A stretch of DNA of 64,000 bases from Comamonas koreensis (GTDB lineage Bacteria > Pseudomonadota > Gammaproteobacteria > Burkholderiales > Burkholderiaceae_C). Made by a program: the position numbers and the translations under genes. This document shows positions 26,374 to 35,514 of the stretch, in pieces (positions within the stretch are counted from its first letter, which is position 1; each line of letters begins with the position of its first letter). The notes below the pieces were generated by a model. The model saw nothing but the letters and a program-made list of their open reading frames with translations. It was not told the DNA's origin and did no database searches. The stretch spans positions 124,001 to 188,000 of the forward strand of contig NZ_JAJNCT010000003.1 in assembly GCF_021026195.1 (NCBI RefSeq), given 5' to 3'.

Positions 26374-26417
26374 GGGCCCTTTCCAACGGTGGTCCCACAA
26401 TCAGGAGAGTCGAAGCG

Positions 26418-28451
26418 ATGAGCAAATCCATTTCCGACAAGGTCGTCCGCAACACGGACGGCAACACCCCCTTCAGCACCATTCTTGAAGCGAATATGTC
26501 GCGCCGTCTGGTAATGCGCGGTAGCTTGGGTTCGGCCCTGGCGCTGTTTGCCGGTGCCAGTATTTCCGCCTGCGGTGGCGGCAGCGATGGCGATGATGAC
26601 AAGGCCGTCAAGCTCGGCTTTGCGTCGCTGCCCAACTCGATGACAGATGCCTGCGTGGTGCCCGCCGGCTATGTGGCCTCGGTCATCGGTGCCTGGGGCA
26701 CGCCGCTCAACGACCAGGCAGCGCCCTGGAGCAATGAAGGCCGCAACACCTCGCAGGATCTGCTGCACTCCACCGGCATGCACCATGACGGCATGCATTA
26801 CTTCCCGCTGGCCGGCAGCTCCAGCGAAGGCCTGCTGGTCGTCAACCACGAATATATCGACGAGAAAGCCTTGCACCCGAACGGCCCCACCTCGGTGGCT
26901 GGCAAGCGCCCGGCAGAAGAGGTGCGCAAGGAGGTCAATGCCCATGGCGTGGCCGTCATGCATGTGCGCAAGCAGGGCAGCCAGTGGGAGATCATTCAGA
27001 ACTCGCGCTACAACCGCCGCTTCACCTCGGCCACGCCGATGAACCTGTCCGGCCCTGTGGCGGGTACGGACTGGGTCAAGACGCCGTTCTCCACCGGAGG
27101 CACCCAGGTGCGCGGCACCAACAACAACTGCGGCAATGGCACCACCCCGTGGGGCACCTACATCACCGCCGAAGAAAACTGGGCCGCCTGCTTTGTCAAC
27201 ACCGGCGAGCAAACCGCCGCGCAAAAGCGCGTGGGCGTGCAGGCCAAGGCTGGCCGCTACCAATGGGAAACGGCCGCTGGCGATGCCACTGAGCAGCAAG
27301 GCGAATTTGCCCGCTTCAACATCACCGCCACCAGCGCCGATGGCCTGCAGGACTGGCGCAATGAGGTCAACGGTTTTGGCTACCTGGTCGAGATCGATCC
27401 CTATGACCCCGGCAGCACGGCCACCAAGCGCACCGCCATGGGCCGCTTTGCCCATGAAGGCGCTGCCTACGGCATCCCGGTGGCCGGCAAGCCGCTGGCT
27501 TTCTACAGCGGCGATGATTCGCGCTTTGAGTACATCTACCGCTTTGTGTCCGAAGCGCTGTGGGACCCCAAGGATGCCGCACGCAGCGACCGCATTGCCG
27601 TGGGCCACAAGTACCTGGACAAGGGCACCCTGTACGTGGCGCGCTTTGATGCTGAAGGCAAGGGCGAATGGCTGGCGCTGACCCCTGCCACCAAGGGCAA
27701 GGACGGCCGCAGCCTGGGCGAGGCCTTTGGAAATATCGATGCCATCCTGATCAACACGCGCGGCGCGGCAGACTTTGTCGGTGCCACGCCAATGGACCGC
27801 CCCGAGTGGACTGCCGTGCACCCCAGCAATGGCGATGTCTACCTGACCCTGACCAACAACACCAGCCGCAATGCCGAGCGTGGCACCAATGCCGCCAACC
27901 CGCGCCTGAACAATGTCAACGGCCATATCGTGCGCTGGCACGACGACGCCGGTGCCAACACCTTCCGCTGGGACATCTTTGTCTTTGGCTCGGATGCCGC
28001 CTCCAACGCCGACACCAACCGCTCGGGCCTGACCGAGCTGAACCAGCTCGCCAGCCCCGATGGCATTGCCTTCGATGACCGCGGCATTCTGTGGATCCAG
28101 ACCGACAACGGCATCGACGGTGGCCGCAACAACGCCGTTGCCAAGGCCACCAACGACCAGATGCTCGCCGTGGTGCCCGGCGCGCTGAAGGATGCCAAGG
28201 GCACGGGCCCCGTCATCAACGCCGCCAACCAGGCCGAGCTGCGCCGCTTCTTTGTCGGCCCGAATGAGGCCGAGATCACCGGCTTTGCCTATACCCCGGA
28301 CCACACCAGCATCTTCCTCAACATCCAGCACCCGGTGAACTGGCCTGCCTATGGCACGGCCGATGCGACCCGCGCGCCCGATGGCAAAGTGCGCCCACGC
28401 TCGTCGACGGTGGTGATCCAGAAGGCGGACGGCGGCCCGATCGGCGTCTGA
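26418..28451 (+). CDS. phoX: PhoX-family Tat-exported alkaline phosphatase
   Basis: A calcium/iron phosphatase releasing phosphate from organic monoesters outside the cytoplasm. The 677-residue protein belongs to the DUF839/PhoX beta-propeller family. Visible blocks include SLPNSMTDACVVPAGY, NHEYIDEKAL, TPWGTYITAEENWAA and SPDGIAFDDRGILWIQTDNG. The Tat signal is internal: SRRLVMRGSLGSALALFAGA (28-47, R29-R30). It is followed by an ISAC lipobox-like site at Cys52, so it may be a Tat-dependent lipoprotein. An upstream Pho box and a GGAG ribosome site support phosphate-starvation control. The gene stands alone. Confidence 0.9.
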   Translation: MSKSISDKVVRNTDGNTPFSTILEANMSRRLVMRGSLGSALALFAGASISACGGGSDGDDDKAVKLGFASLPNSMTDACVVPAGYVASVIGAWGTPLNDQAAPWSNEGRNTSQDLLHSTGMHHDGMHYFPLAGSSSEGLLVVNHEYIDEKALHPNGPTSVAGKRPAEEVRKEVNAHGVAVMHVRKQGSQWEIIQNSRYNRRFTSATPMNLSGPVAGTDWVKTPFSTGGTQVRGTNNNCGNGTTPWGTYITAEENWAACFVNTGEQTAAQKRVGVQAKAGRYQWETAAGDATEQQGEFARFNITATSADGLQDWRNEVNGFGYLVEIDPYDPGSTATKRTAMGRFAHEGAAYGIPVAGKPLAFYSGDDSRFEYIYRFVSEALWDPKDAARSDRIAVGHKYLDKGTLYVARFDAEGKGEWLALTPATKGKDGRSLGEAFGNIDAILINTRGAADFVGATPMDRPEWTAVHPSNGDVYLTLTNNTSRNAERGTNAANPRLNNVNGHIVRWHDDAGANTFRWDIFVFGSDAASNADTNRSGLTELNQLASPDGIAFDDRGILWIQTDNGIDGGRNNAVAKATNDQMLAVVPGALKDAKGTGPVINAANQAELRRFFVGPNEAEITGFAYTPDHTSIFLNIQHPVNWPAYGTADATRAPDGKVRPRSSTVVIQKADGGPIGV

Positions 28452-28474
28452 TCTTTTAGTCAATCGCCATAGAA

Positions 28475-28512
28475 AAAGCCGCCGGTCCTGGGCGTCCAGG
28501 ATCGGCGGCTTT
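28475..28512. terminator. Bidirectional terminator between phoX and the catabolic operon
   Basis: A stem of about 17 bases with one mismatch (28475-28491 and 28496-28512), short loop, A run before and T run after. It serves the convergent ends of phoX and the Bug receptor gene. Confidence 0.9.
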
Positions 28513-28535
28513 GCTGTGTGCGCTTGGGCTGTGGA

Positions 28536-29534
28536 TTAGCCTGCGGTCGCGCCCGAGGTCTTCACCACTTGCTTCCACTTGGCGTTTTCAGCAGCGATGA
28601 ACTTGCCAAATTCGGCCTGCGATTCGGTCACCACTTCGCCGCCCTGGTCGCCAATTTTTTTTATCACGTCAGGCTTTTGCAACACCTTGATGATGGCGGC
28701 GTGCAACTTGGCCTGCACATCGGCGGGCGTCTTGGTGGGGGCGAACAGGCCAAACCAGGAGGTGGCCTCGTAGCCAGGCACGCCTGCTTCGGCAACGGTT
28801 GGCACATCGGGCAGCTCGGGCGAGCGCTTGGCGGTGGTCACCGCCAGTGGGCGCAGCTTGCCCGAACGCACGTGCTGGATCGCAGAGGGCATGTTGTCAA
28901 ACATGATCGCAATCTGGTTGCCCAACAGGTCGGTCACGGCCGGCGCGCTGCCCTTGTAGGGGATGTGGATCATGTCGACCTTGGCCATCATCTTGAACAG
29001 CTCGCCCGACAGGTGGATGGAGCTGCCGCTGCCCGAGGAGCCAAAGTTCACCTGGCCGGGGTGGGCCTGGGCGTAGCTGATCAGCTCCTTGACGTTCTTG
29101 AAAGGCTGCGCCGGGTTGGCCACCAGCAGGTTGGGCACATTGGCCACGCGGGTCAGCGGCACAAAGTCCTTGTTGGGGTTGAAGGGCATCTTCTTGTAGA
29201 GCCATTCATTGATCGCGTGGGTGCCCACGGTGCCCATGAAGATGGTGTAGCCGTCGGCCGGCGCACGTGCAGCAAACTGGCCGCCGATATTGCCACCAGC
29301 GCCGGCGCGGTTGTCGATGATGACCGGCTGGCCCAGCTCTTCGCCCAGCGACTGGCCGACGATGCGGGCCAGGATGTCGGTGGTGCCACCGGCCACAAAG
29401 GGCACGATCAGCGTGATGGGCTTGTTCGGGAAGGCCTCGGCTGCAAAGGCTGCTGGCAGCAGGGCGGCTCCCAGGCTGGCAGCGGCAATGGCTTGCAGCA
29501 CAGTGCGGCGGGCGTTGAAACGGATGGTGTTCAT
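28536..29534 (-). CDS. Bug-family tripartite tricarboxylate transporter substrate-binding protein
   Basis: A 332-residue periplasmic receptor of the Bug/TctC family, abundant in Comamonadaceae, which binds carboxylates. The signal region MNTIRFNARRTVLQAIAAAS is Tat-like with RR, cleaved near AAFAAEAFPNKPI. Family motifs are ITLIVPFVAGGTTDILAR, NRAGAGGNIGG and PYKGSAPAVTDLLGNQIAIMFDN. No TctA or TctB membrane subunit is nearby, so it is an orphan receptor. It is the last gene of the pca-type operon, 98 bp after the AtoE-like carrier, and may deliver or sense the operon's substrate. Confidence 0.88.
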   Translation of the reverse strand: MNTIRFNARRTVLQAIAAASLGAALLPAAFAAEAFPNKPITLIVPFVAGGTTDILARIVGQSLGEELGQPVIIDNRAGAGGNIGGQFAARAPADGYTIFMGTVGTHAINEWLYKKMPFNPNKDFVPLTRVANVPNLLVANPAQPFKNVKELISYAQAHPGQVNFGSSGSGSSIHLSGELFKMMAKVDMIHIPYKGSAPAVTDLLGNQIAIMFDNMPSAIQHVRSGKLRPLAVTTAKRSPELPDVPTVAEAGVPGYEATSWFGLFAPTKTPADVQAKLHAAIIKVLQKPDVIKKIGDQGGEVVTESQAEFGKFIAAENAKWKQVVKTSGATAG

Positions 29535-29632
29535 GGGTATCTCCAAAGCAAGGTGAAAAAGGCTGCCACTTGTTTTGTCAATGCTTGTTGGGTCTCGCGT
29601 GACAGCCGGAGGAAGGGAAGGTCTATCCCGGT

Positions 29633-30967
29633 TTATGGCCAGAACAGGGAAGAGCCGATATAGATGGCCCCCACAACGAACATCGAGACCACCGTGTAGC
29701 CCATGATGTCCTTGAGCTTGAGCTTGGACAGCGCCAGCGCAGGCAGGATCCAGAAAGGCTGCACCAGGTCGTTCCAGCCATTGCCCAGCATCACCGACAT
29801 GGCGGTATGGGCCTGCGATGCGCCCAGGGTCTTGGCCGCTTCGATCATGAACGGGCCTTGCAGCACCCAGTGGCCGCCGCCCGAAGGCGCAAAGAAGTTG
29901 ATGAAGAAGGAGCTCACCAGGCCCCACAGCGGCAGGGTGTAGGCGGTCGAGAAGCTGACGAACACATGGGCGATCGATTCGACCAGACCTGAGGCATGCA
30001 TGATGGCCATGATGCCGGCGTAGAACGGGAACTGCAGAATGATGCCGCCAATGGTCTTGACGCCCTCATTGACCTTTTCCACATACTTCATCGGCGTGCC
30101 CAGCAGCAAGATGCCCAGGAACAGGATGAAGAAGTTGATCATGTTCAGATCGAGGCTGCCGTTCTGCATGAAGTGCATGGCCACAAAAGCCATGCCGGTC
30201 AGGCCGATCAGCCAGCTCAGGATGCGGCTGTTGTTCAGGCGGCCGGCAAAGGTCTTTTCGTCGCCCAGCAGGTTCGCGGCCGATGGGCCCTTGGACTCTT
30301 CGTTGCCGGCCAGCTCGGCACTGATCTCGGTGACTTTTTCACCGGCTTTCGGATGCATCGCCGCATTGATCAGCGGCAGCACGATCAGCACGGCCAGCGC
30401 GGTCAGCAGGATGTGGGGCGAGAAAATGGTTTCGCTCAGCGGGATGATGCCCATCTGCTTTTCAAAGCTGTGGCCCTTGGTGGAGATCAGCACCGGAATG
30501 GTGGCCGACAGCCCCAGGCTGTACATCGTGAAGCCGGTGTAGGCCGAGGCGATGATCAGCGGGTAGTGCACGCCCTTGACGCGCAGCGCCAGCTTCTTGG
30601 CCATGATGCCGCCGATCACCAGACCAAAACCCCAGTTCAGGTAGCTGCCCACGCAGCCCACGACGGTGGCCATGATGATGGCGCCACGCGGCGTGTGCAC
30701 CATGCCGGCAATGCGGTTGAGGAAGCGGTCCACCACCGGTGCGGCCGCCAGCACATAGCCCATCACCAGAATCACCGCCATCTGGGTGGTGAAGGCCAGC
30801 AGGCTCCAAAAGCCCTTGCCCCAGTCCTGCACCACCAGGTTGATGGGCCGGCTCTCCACAGCAAAGGCCAGCACCATGGTGAGCAAGGTGAGCAGGATCG
30901 CGAACACAAAGGGGTCGGGCAGATACTTGCGCATCAGCTCGGTGAAAAAAGCGGTGATTTTTGACAT
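29633..30967 (-). CDS. AtoE-like short-chain fatty acid / keto-acid carrier
   Basis: A 444-residue inner-membrane protein with about a dozen hydrophobic segments, of the AtoE short-chain fatty acid transporter family. Family blocks include the N-terminal FTELMRKYLPDPFVFAILLT, MATVVGCVGSYLNWGFGLVIGG, and FINFFAPSGGGHWVLQGPFM near residue 355. AtoE carriers move short-chain acids such as acetoacetate. In this operon the substrate could be a keto acid, dicarboxylate or lactone made or used by the neighbouring pca enzymes (inference). Confidence 0.85.
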   Translation of the reverse strand: MSKITAFFTELMRKYLPDPFVFAILLTLLTMVLAFAVESRPINLVVQDWGKGFWSLLAFTTQMAVILVMGYVLAAAPVVDRFLNRIAGMVHTPRGAIIMATVVGCVGSYLNWGFGLVIGGIMAKKLALRVKGVHYPLIIASAYTGFTMYSLGLSATIPVLISTKGHSFEKQMGIIPLSETIFSPHILLTALAVLIVLPLINAAMHPKAGEKVTEISAELAGNEESKGPSAANLLGDEKTFAGRLNNSRILSWLIGLTGMAFVAMHFMQNGSLDLNMINFFILFLGILLLGTPMKYVEKVNEGVKTIGGIILQFPFYAGIMAIMHASGLVESIAHVFVSFSTAYTLPLWGLVSSFFINFFAPSGGGHWVLQGPFMIEAAKTLGASQAHTAMSVMLGNGWNDLVQPFWILPALALSKLKLKDIMGYTVVSMFVVGAIYIGSSLFWP

Positions 30968-31034
30968 CGATGTCTCTTGTTATCAATGGAAGGAGCAAAG
31001 CGGGGCCTGCAGCCGACAGGCCCACAAAAAAAGG

Positions 31035-31784
31035 CTAGACCGGTGCCACGCCCACGGTCATGCCGCCGCAGACATAGAGCGCCTGGCCGGTGACAAAACC
31101 GCTGCGCTCGTCGAGCATGTAGGCCACGGCATGGGCCACGTCGTCGGGCGTGCCCACGCGCTTGACGGGCACCGACTGGATGATCTTTTGTGTGCGCTCG
31201 GCGCCCGGTGGGTTGGCCTTGTCGAACAGCTCGGTGCGGATGGGGCCGGGGCCGATGGCATTGGCAGTGATGCCCCATTGGCCCAGCTCCAGCGCCCAGA
31301 CACGGGTCATGCCGATCAGCCCGGCCTTGGTGGCGGCGTAGGCGGTGCGCAAATCCTTGCCCAGCGCCGCGCGCGAGGACATGTTGACGATGCGGCCAAA
31401 CTGCGCCGCCTGCATGCCGGGCAGCAAGGCCTGCATGCACTGGAACGCGCAGCGCAGGTTCAGCGATACGGCGAGGTCGAACTCGGCCAGCGTCTGGCTG
31501 GCGGCATCGTTGGGCACCACGATGCCGACGTTGTTCACCAGGCGGGTGATGGGGCCGCCAGCGAGCGCTTCGTTCAGCGCGCGCGCCGTGTCTTCGGCAC
31601 TGCTGAGGTCGGCCTGGATGGCGACAAAACCGGCCGGCACCTGGTCGATCTGGCGGTCGATGATGACCGGGTCATAGCCATCGGCATGGCAGCGCAGCGC
31701 AGCGGCTGCACCAATGCCGGCGCCGCCGCCGGTGATGAGCACGCGGGGGCGTGCGGAGGTCGATGGAGTCGTTGGAGTGGACAT
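31035..31784 (-). CDS. SDR-family oxidoreductase in the pca-type operon
   Basis: A 249-residue NAD(P)-dependent dehydrogenase of the classical short-chain family. It has cofactor motif TGGGAGIG near the N-terminus, LVNNVG, the catalytic Ser in NMSSRAA, YAATK as the YXXXK motif, and the FabG-like C-terminal GGMTVG. The ATG at 31784 was chosen because it follows GGAAACC and starts just before the cofactor strand. Its substrate is not known. Its place between the YciI-like gene and the carrier gene suggests oxidation or reduction of a hydroxy-acid intermediate feeding the beta-ketoadipate enzymes. Confidence 0.85.
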   Translation of the reverse strand: MSTPTTPSTSARPRVLITGGGAGIGAAAALRCHADGYDPVIIDRQIDQVPAGFVAIQADLSSAEDTARALNEALAGGPITRLVNNVGIVVPNDAASQTLAEFDLAVSLNLRCAFQCMQALLPGMQAAQFGRIVNMSSRAALGKDLRTAYAATKAGLIGMTRVWALELGQWGITANAIGPGPIRTELFDKANPPGAERTQKIIQSVPVKRVGTPDDVAHAVAYMLDERSGFVTGQALYVCGGMTVGVAPV

Positions 31785-31804
31785 AGAGGTTTCCAAGAAA
31801 GGCG

Positions 31805-32101
31805 TCACAGGCAGCACTGGCCGGCCACATAGGCCTTGCGCCAGCGCGTAATGCGCACCTGGGCAAACAGATCGGCCTGGTAGAAGGGATCGGATTCGAT
31901 AAAGGCCTGGGCCGCCTCGCGCGTGTCCAGGTCCACCACATAGAGGCCACCGCCCATGTCGCTGCCGTCGTCCTGCAGCTTGGCGCCGCAGGCCAGCAGC
32001 AGCTCCGCGTTGCGTGCCAGAAAGTCCAGGTGCGCCGGGCGGTGGGCCTGGCGCACGGCCTGGTGTTCGGGCTTGTCGAAAGTCTCAATGATGTAGGGCA
32101 T
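31805..32101 (-). CDS. YciI-like (muconolactone-isomerase-fold) protein
   Basis: A 98-residue YCII-family protein, ferredoxin-like fold. It has the family start MPYIIETFDKPEHQAVRQAHRPAHLDFL with the conserved His, and the acidic ESDPFYQADLF segment where the catalytic Asp usually sits. The related enzyme TftG acts in chlorinated aromatic breakdown, so a small isomerase, hydrolase or elimination enzyme is plausible here. The gene lies 75 bp after the cyclase-like gene and 20 bp before the SDR gene, all on the same strand. Confidence 0.82.
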   Translation of the reverse strand: MPYIIETFDKPEHQAVRQAHRPAHLDFLARNAELLLACGAKLQDDGSDMGGGLYVVDLDTREAAQAFIESDPFYQADLFAQVRITRWRKAYVAGQCCL

Positions 32102-32176
32102 GGTGGCTCCGGGGTAGGGTGCGGCAGGCTAGGCTAGCGCTGCTGCCGCTGTAAAGCGGTTCACTGAAGGCCGGTC

Positions 32177-33235
32177 TCAGACCGTAGCAATCGGGGTGAC
32201 GGGCGAGGCAATGGCGCCGGGCAGGTTCAGCGGTGGGGCGGTCAGCAGAAAGCGGCTGCGGCCATGGGCACGCAGCCACTGCGCCAGCGGCGTCAGGTGC
32301 CACAGCTCGCCCAGGTGCAGGCCCAGCTTGAACAAACAGTGCTCATGCAGGGGCAGCGCCGCGCAGCAATCGGCACCAGGCTGGGCCGGGTGCGCCTCGA
32401 TGGCATAGTTGTCGGCCGCAATCACGGCGATCTGGCTGTCGCTGATCCACTGCAGCAGCTTCTCGTCCCGGCCATTGAGCACCGCGCAGCGGTTGTTCAG
32501 CACCACCGGGTCGGGGTTCTTCTGCATCGCCAGCACGGCCTGGGCAAAACCGGTGTGCAGGCAGAGCATGTCGCCGGGCTCGATCTCCAGCCGGTCGGCC
32601 TCGATCACGCGCATCCATTCGTCGTAGCCGATTAGGCTGCGGGCATCGCCGTAGTGCGCATGCAGGTCCATCATCACGCCCCGGCCTTGCACGCCGTTCT
32701 GTGCCATGCCCTCGATGCCCAGCGCCTTGGCGCAGCTGGTGCTGCCGCTGCTCTCGGCCGTGGGCATGCCGGTGTCGCTGACCAGCAGCGGCCCCAGTAC
32801 ATCGCGGCCAGCGGCAAAACCGTTGTAGTAGAGCGGCTCGGGAACGCCGTCGCCATTGGCATCGAACAGCTGGCCGGCATGGGCCAGGCCATCCCACTGG
32901 GTGGAGTACTGCAGCGACAGCACGGCCATGTCGTCGGACAGCACATCGGTGCGGCCGGGCTCCAGGTCGCCGAGTAGGCAGTTGAAGTTGACCAGACCCT
33001 TGCGCTGCAAGGGGCGCAGCACGGGCGGCTTGCGGTTGGGATTGAGCGCGCTGCCGCCAGGGTAGTCGAGCGGCAGGCTGAGCGAAAAGCGCAGGCCTTC
33101 CTGCACCTCGGCAACGCCCTGGCGCACCTTGGCGGCCGTCAGCAGGTTGAGGCGGCCCAGTTGGTCATCGGGGCCGAAGTCGCCCCAGGTCGATCCGGCA
33201 GGGCGCTGCTTCCAGCGTGGATTGGCATCGGACAT
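32177..33235 (-). CDS. Cyclase-family metal hydrolase (kynurenine formamidase/isatin hydrolase-like fold)
   Basis: A 352-residue member of the putative cyclase family. Visible signatures are STWGDFGPDDQLGRLNLLT, the STQWDGLAHAG segment that stands where short family members have HXGTHXDXXXH, and the HLGELWHLTPLAQWL C-terminal block. Members hydrolyse amides or lactams, or open small rings, using a metal. The ATG at 33235 follows AAGGAGACAAGC. In this operon it could hydrolyse a ring-cleavage or lactone intermediate; the substrate is unknown. Confidence 0.82.
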   Translation of the reverse strand: MSDANPRWKQRPAGSTWGDFGPDDQLGRLNLLTAAKVRQGVAEVQEGLRFSLSLPLDYPGGSALNPNRKPPVLRPLQRKGLVNFNCLLGDLEPGRTDVLSDDMAVLSLQYSTQWDGLAHAGQLFDANGDGVPEPLYYNGFAAGRDVLGPLLVSDTGMPTAESSGSTSCAKALGIEGMAQNGVQGRGVMMDLHAHYGDARSLIGYDEWMRVIEADRLEIEPGDMLCLHTGFAQAVLAMQKNPDPVVLNNRCAVLNGRDEKLLQWISDSQIAVIAADNYAIEAHPAQPGADCCAALPLHEHCLFKLGLHLGELWHLTPLAQWLRAHGRSRFLLTAPPLNLPGAIASPVTPIATV

Positions 33236-33316
33236 GCTTGTCTCCTTGGTTGAGGAAGGGCTGCAGCGGGCGGTTGTTGTTCTTGGTACCCGTCTGCATG
33301 GTTCAAGGCAGCTGCC

Positions 33317-34114
33317 TCAGTGTTTCTGCAAAAAGCTGCCCAGTGCCAGGTCAAAGGCCTGGGGCACTTCGAGGTTCGACAGGTGCGAGGCCGGCACCGT
33401 CGCCAGCTCCGAGCCGGCAATGGCGGCATGCATGGCCTCGGCATCGGCCACCGTGGTGACCGGGTCGGCGCTGCCGCCAATCAACAAAGTAGGGGTCTGG
33501 ATGCGGGCGATATCGGCACGCAGGTCTTCCACGGCCAGGGCCTCGCAGCAGCTGGCATAGCCTTCGGGGGCAATGCCGGCAATCCAGGCCTGGGCGGTCT
33601 GCACCACCTGGGGCTGGCTGGCGATAAAGCCCTCGGTGAACCAGCGGCTGGGCGATGAATCGGCCAGGGTCTGCATGGCTGCTGCGCCATTGGCACGCAC
33701 CAGGGCCGCGCGGTCGCGCCAGCCGGCTTCGGCGCCAATCTTGGCGGCGCTGTTGGCCACGGTGATGCTGCGCATGCGCGCGCCGGCATGCACGCCCAAC
33801 CACAGGCCGGTGAGGCCGCCCATCGAGATACCGCAGAAATGGGCCTGCTCGATGCCCAGGCTGTCCAGAATGGCCAGCACATCGCCGCCCAGTTGCGCGA
33901 ACTGGTAGGGGCCAGGGCTTACCACGCTGGCGCCATGGCCACGGGTGTCATAGCGCAGCACGCGGTACTGGCTGCTGAAGGTACGGGCCTGGGCATCCCA
34001 CATGTCCAAGGTGGTGCCCAGCGAGTTGGAGAAAACCAGCACCGGCGCGCCCTCGGGGCCTTGCAGATCGATGTTGAAGATGCCGGTCGCAGTGGTGATT
34101 TGTTGTGTTGCCAT
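33317..34114 (-). CDS. pcaD: 3-Oxoadipate enol-lactonase
   Basis: Hydrolyses 3-oxoadipate enol-lactone to 3-oxoadipate. The 265-residue alpha/beta hydrolase has catalytic Ser97 in GISMGG, Asp217 in GGSADPVT and His244 in PASHLSN. The family start is VLVFSNSLGTTLDMWD, diagnostic of PcaD. The ATG at 34114 follows GAAGGACAGAACGCC. It sits between the thiolase pcaF and the cyclase-like gene. pcaB, pcaC and protocatechuate or catechol dioxygenase genes are not in the window. Confidence 0.85.
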   Translation of the reverse strand: MATQQITTATGIFNIDLQGPEGAPVLVFSNSLGTTLDMWDAQARTFSSQYRVLRYDTRGHGASVVSPGPYQFAQLGGDVLAILDSLGIEQAHFCGISMGGLTGLWLGVHAGARMRSITVANSAAKIGAEAGWRDRAALVRANGAAAMQTLADSSPSRWFTEGFIASQPQVVQTAQAWIAGIAPEGYASCCEALAVEDLRADIARIQTPTLLIGGSADPVTTVADAEAMHAAIAGSELATVPASHLSNLEVPQAFDLALGSFLQKH

Positions 34115-34274
34115 GGCGTTCTGTCCTTCAAAAAGTGCCCCTGCATCGCTGCGCGGGCGTGGCTGCGCCAAGGCGGGCTAGGCAGCAGCGCTGGTGTTTT
34201 TGGGGGGGAGGGTGTCGGGGGATGCGGGGCGAGGCGCGGCCCTTGCAGGCCTGCGCTTGCCGCCGCAGTGGGCG

Positions 34275-35477
34275 TCAGACTTTTTCGAGCACCACGGCAA
34301 TACCCTGGCCCACGCCGATGCACATGGTGCACAGTGCGTAGCGGCCACCCAGTGCATGCAGCTGGTTGACGGCGGTGGTAGCCAGGCGTGCGCCCGATGC
34401 GCCCAGCGGGTGACCCAGCGCAATCGCGCCGCCCCATTGGTTGACGCGTTGGTCGTCATCCGCAATGCCCAGGTCGCGCAGCACAGCCAGGCCTTGGGCG
34501 GCAAAGGCTTCGTTCAGCTCGATGACATCCATGTCGGCCAAGGTCAGGCCGGCCAGTGCCAGCACCTTGCGCACGGCAGGTGCCGGGCCAAAGCCCATGA
34601 TGCGCGGTGCCACACCGGCAGTCGCCATGGCCACCACACGGGCGCGCGGGGTCAGGCCGTATTGCTGGGCAGCTTCTTCATTGGCCAGCAGCAGGGCGCA
34701 GGCGCCGTCGTTCACGCCCGAGGCATTGCCGGCCGTCACGGTACCGCCTTCGCGCACCACGCCCTTGAGCTTGGCCAGCGCTTCGATCGTCGTGGCGCGG
34801 GGGTGCTCGTCCTGGCTGATCACCAGCGCATCGCCCTTTTTCTGTGGAATGGTCACGGCCACGATCTCGCGGGCCAGGTGGCCGGCAGCGATGGCCGCTG
34901 CGGCCTTTTGCTGCGAGGCCAAGGCCATGCGGTCTTGGGCGTCGCGCTCGATCTTGAAGTCGTCGGCCACGTTCTCGGCCGTCTCGGGCATGGAGTCCAC
35001 GCCGTACAGCGCCTTCATCTGCTTGTTGACAAAGCGCCAGCCAATGGTGGTGTCGTAGACGGCATTGTTGCGGCTGAAGGCGGATTCGGCCTTGGGCATC
35101 ACAAAGGGCGCACGGCTCATCGATTCCACACCACCGGCGATCATCAGGCGCGCTTCGCCGGACTTGATGGCGCGGGCAGCGGAGCCCACGGCATCCAGGC
35201 CCGAGCCGCAGAGGCGGTTGACGGTGGCGCCGGGCACATCGATGGGCAGGCCCGCGAGCAGGCTGGACATGCGGGCCACATTGCGGTTGTCTTCGCCGGC
35301 CTGGTTGGCGCAGCCGTAGATAACATCGGTCACGGCCGTCCAGTCCACACCGGGGTTGCGCTCCATCAGCGCCTTGATGGGCACAGCACCCAGGTCATCG
35401 GTGCGCACACCGGCAAGCGCGCCGCCGTAGCGGCCAAAGGGGGTGCGCACGGCGTCGCAGATATAGGCGTTGGTCAT
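34275..35477 (-). CDS. pcaF: 3-Oxoadipyl-CoA thiolase
   Basis: Cleaves 3-oxoadipyl-CoA to succinyl-CoA and acetyl-CoA, the last step of the beta-ketoadipate pathway. The 400-residue thiolase has active-site Cys90 in NRLCGSGLDAVG, then NEAFAAQGLAVLRDLG, GGAIALGHPLGASGAR with its catalytic His, and the second Cys in CTMCIGVGQG. The N-terminus MTNAYICDAVRTPFGRYGGAL is characteristic of PcaF. It begins 37 bp after pcaJ. Confidence 0.93.
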   Translation of the reverse strand: MTNAYICDAVRTPFGRYGGALAGVRTDDLGAVPIKALMERNPGVDWTAVTDVIYGCANQAGEDNRNVARMSSLLAGLPIDVPGATVNRLCGSGLDAVGSAARAIKSGEARLMIAGGVESMSRAPFVMPKAESAFSRNNAVYDTTIGWRFVNKQMKALYGVDSMPETAENVADDFKIERDAQDRMALASQQKAAAAIAAGHLAREIVAVTIPQKKGDALVISQDEHPRATTIEALAKLKGVVREGGTVTAGNASGVNDGACALLLANEEAAQQYGLTPRARVVAMATAGVAPRIMGFGPAPAVRKVLALAGLTLADMDVIELNEAFAAQGLAVLRDLGIADDDQRVNQWGGAIALGHPLGASGARLATTAVNQLHALGGRYALCTMCIGVGQGIAVVLEKV

Positions 35478-35514
35478 CTTGGTCTCCTTGGATGAATACA
35501 GATCGGCGCTGCGC

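Noticed and set aside
26367-28463. A 698-codon open frame on the minus strand opposite phoX
   Set aside because: Composition is that of an antisense shadow; phoX has signal peptide, ribosome site and family blocks.
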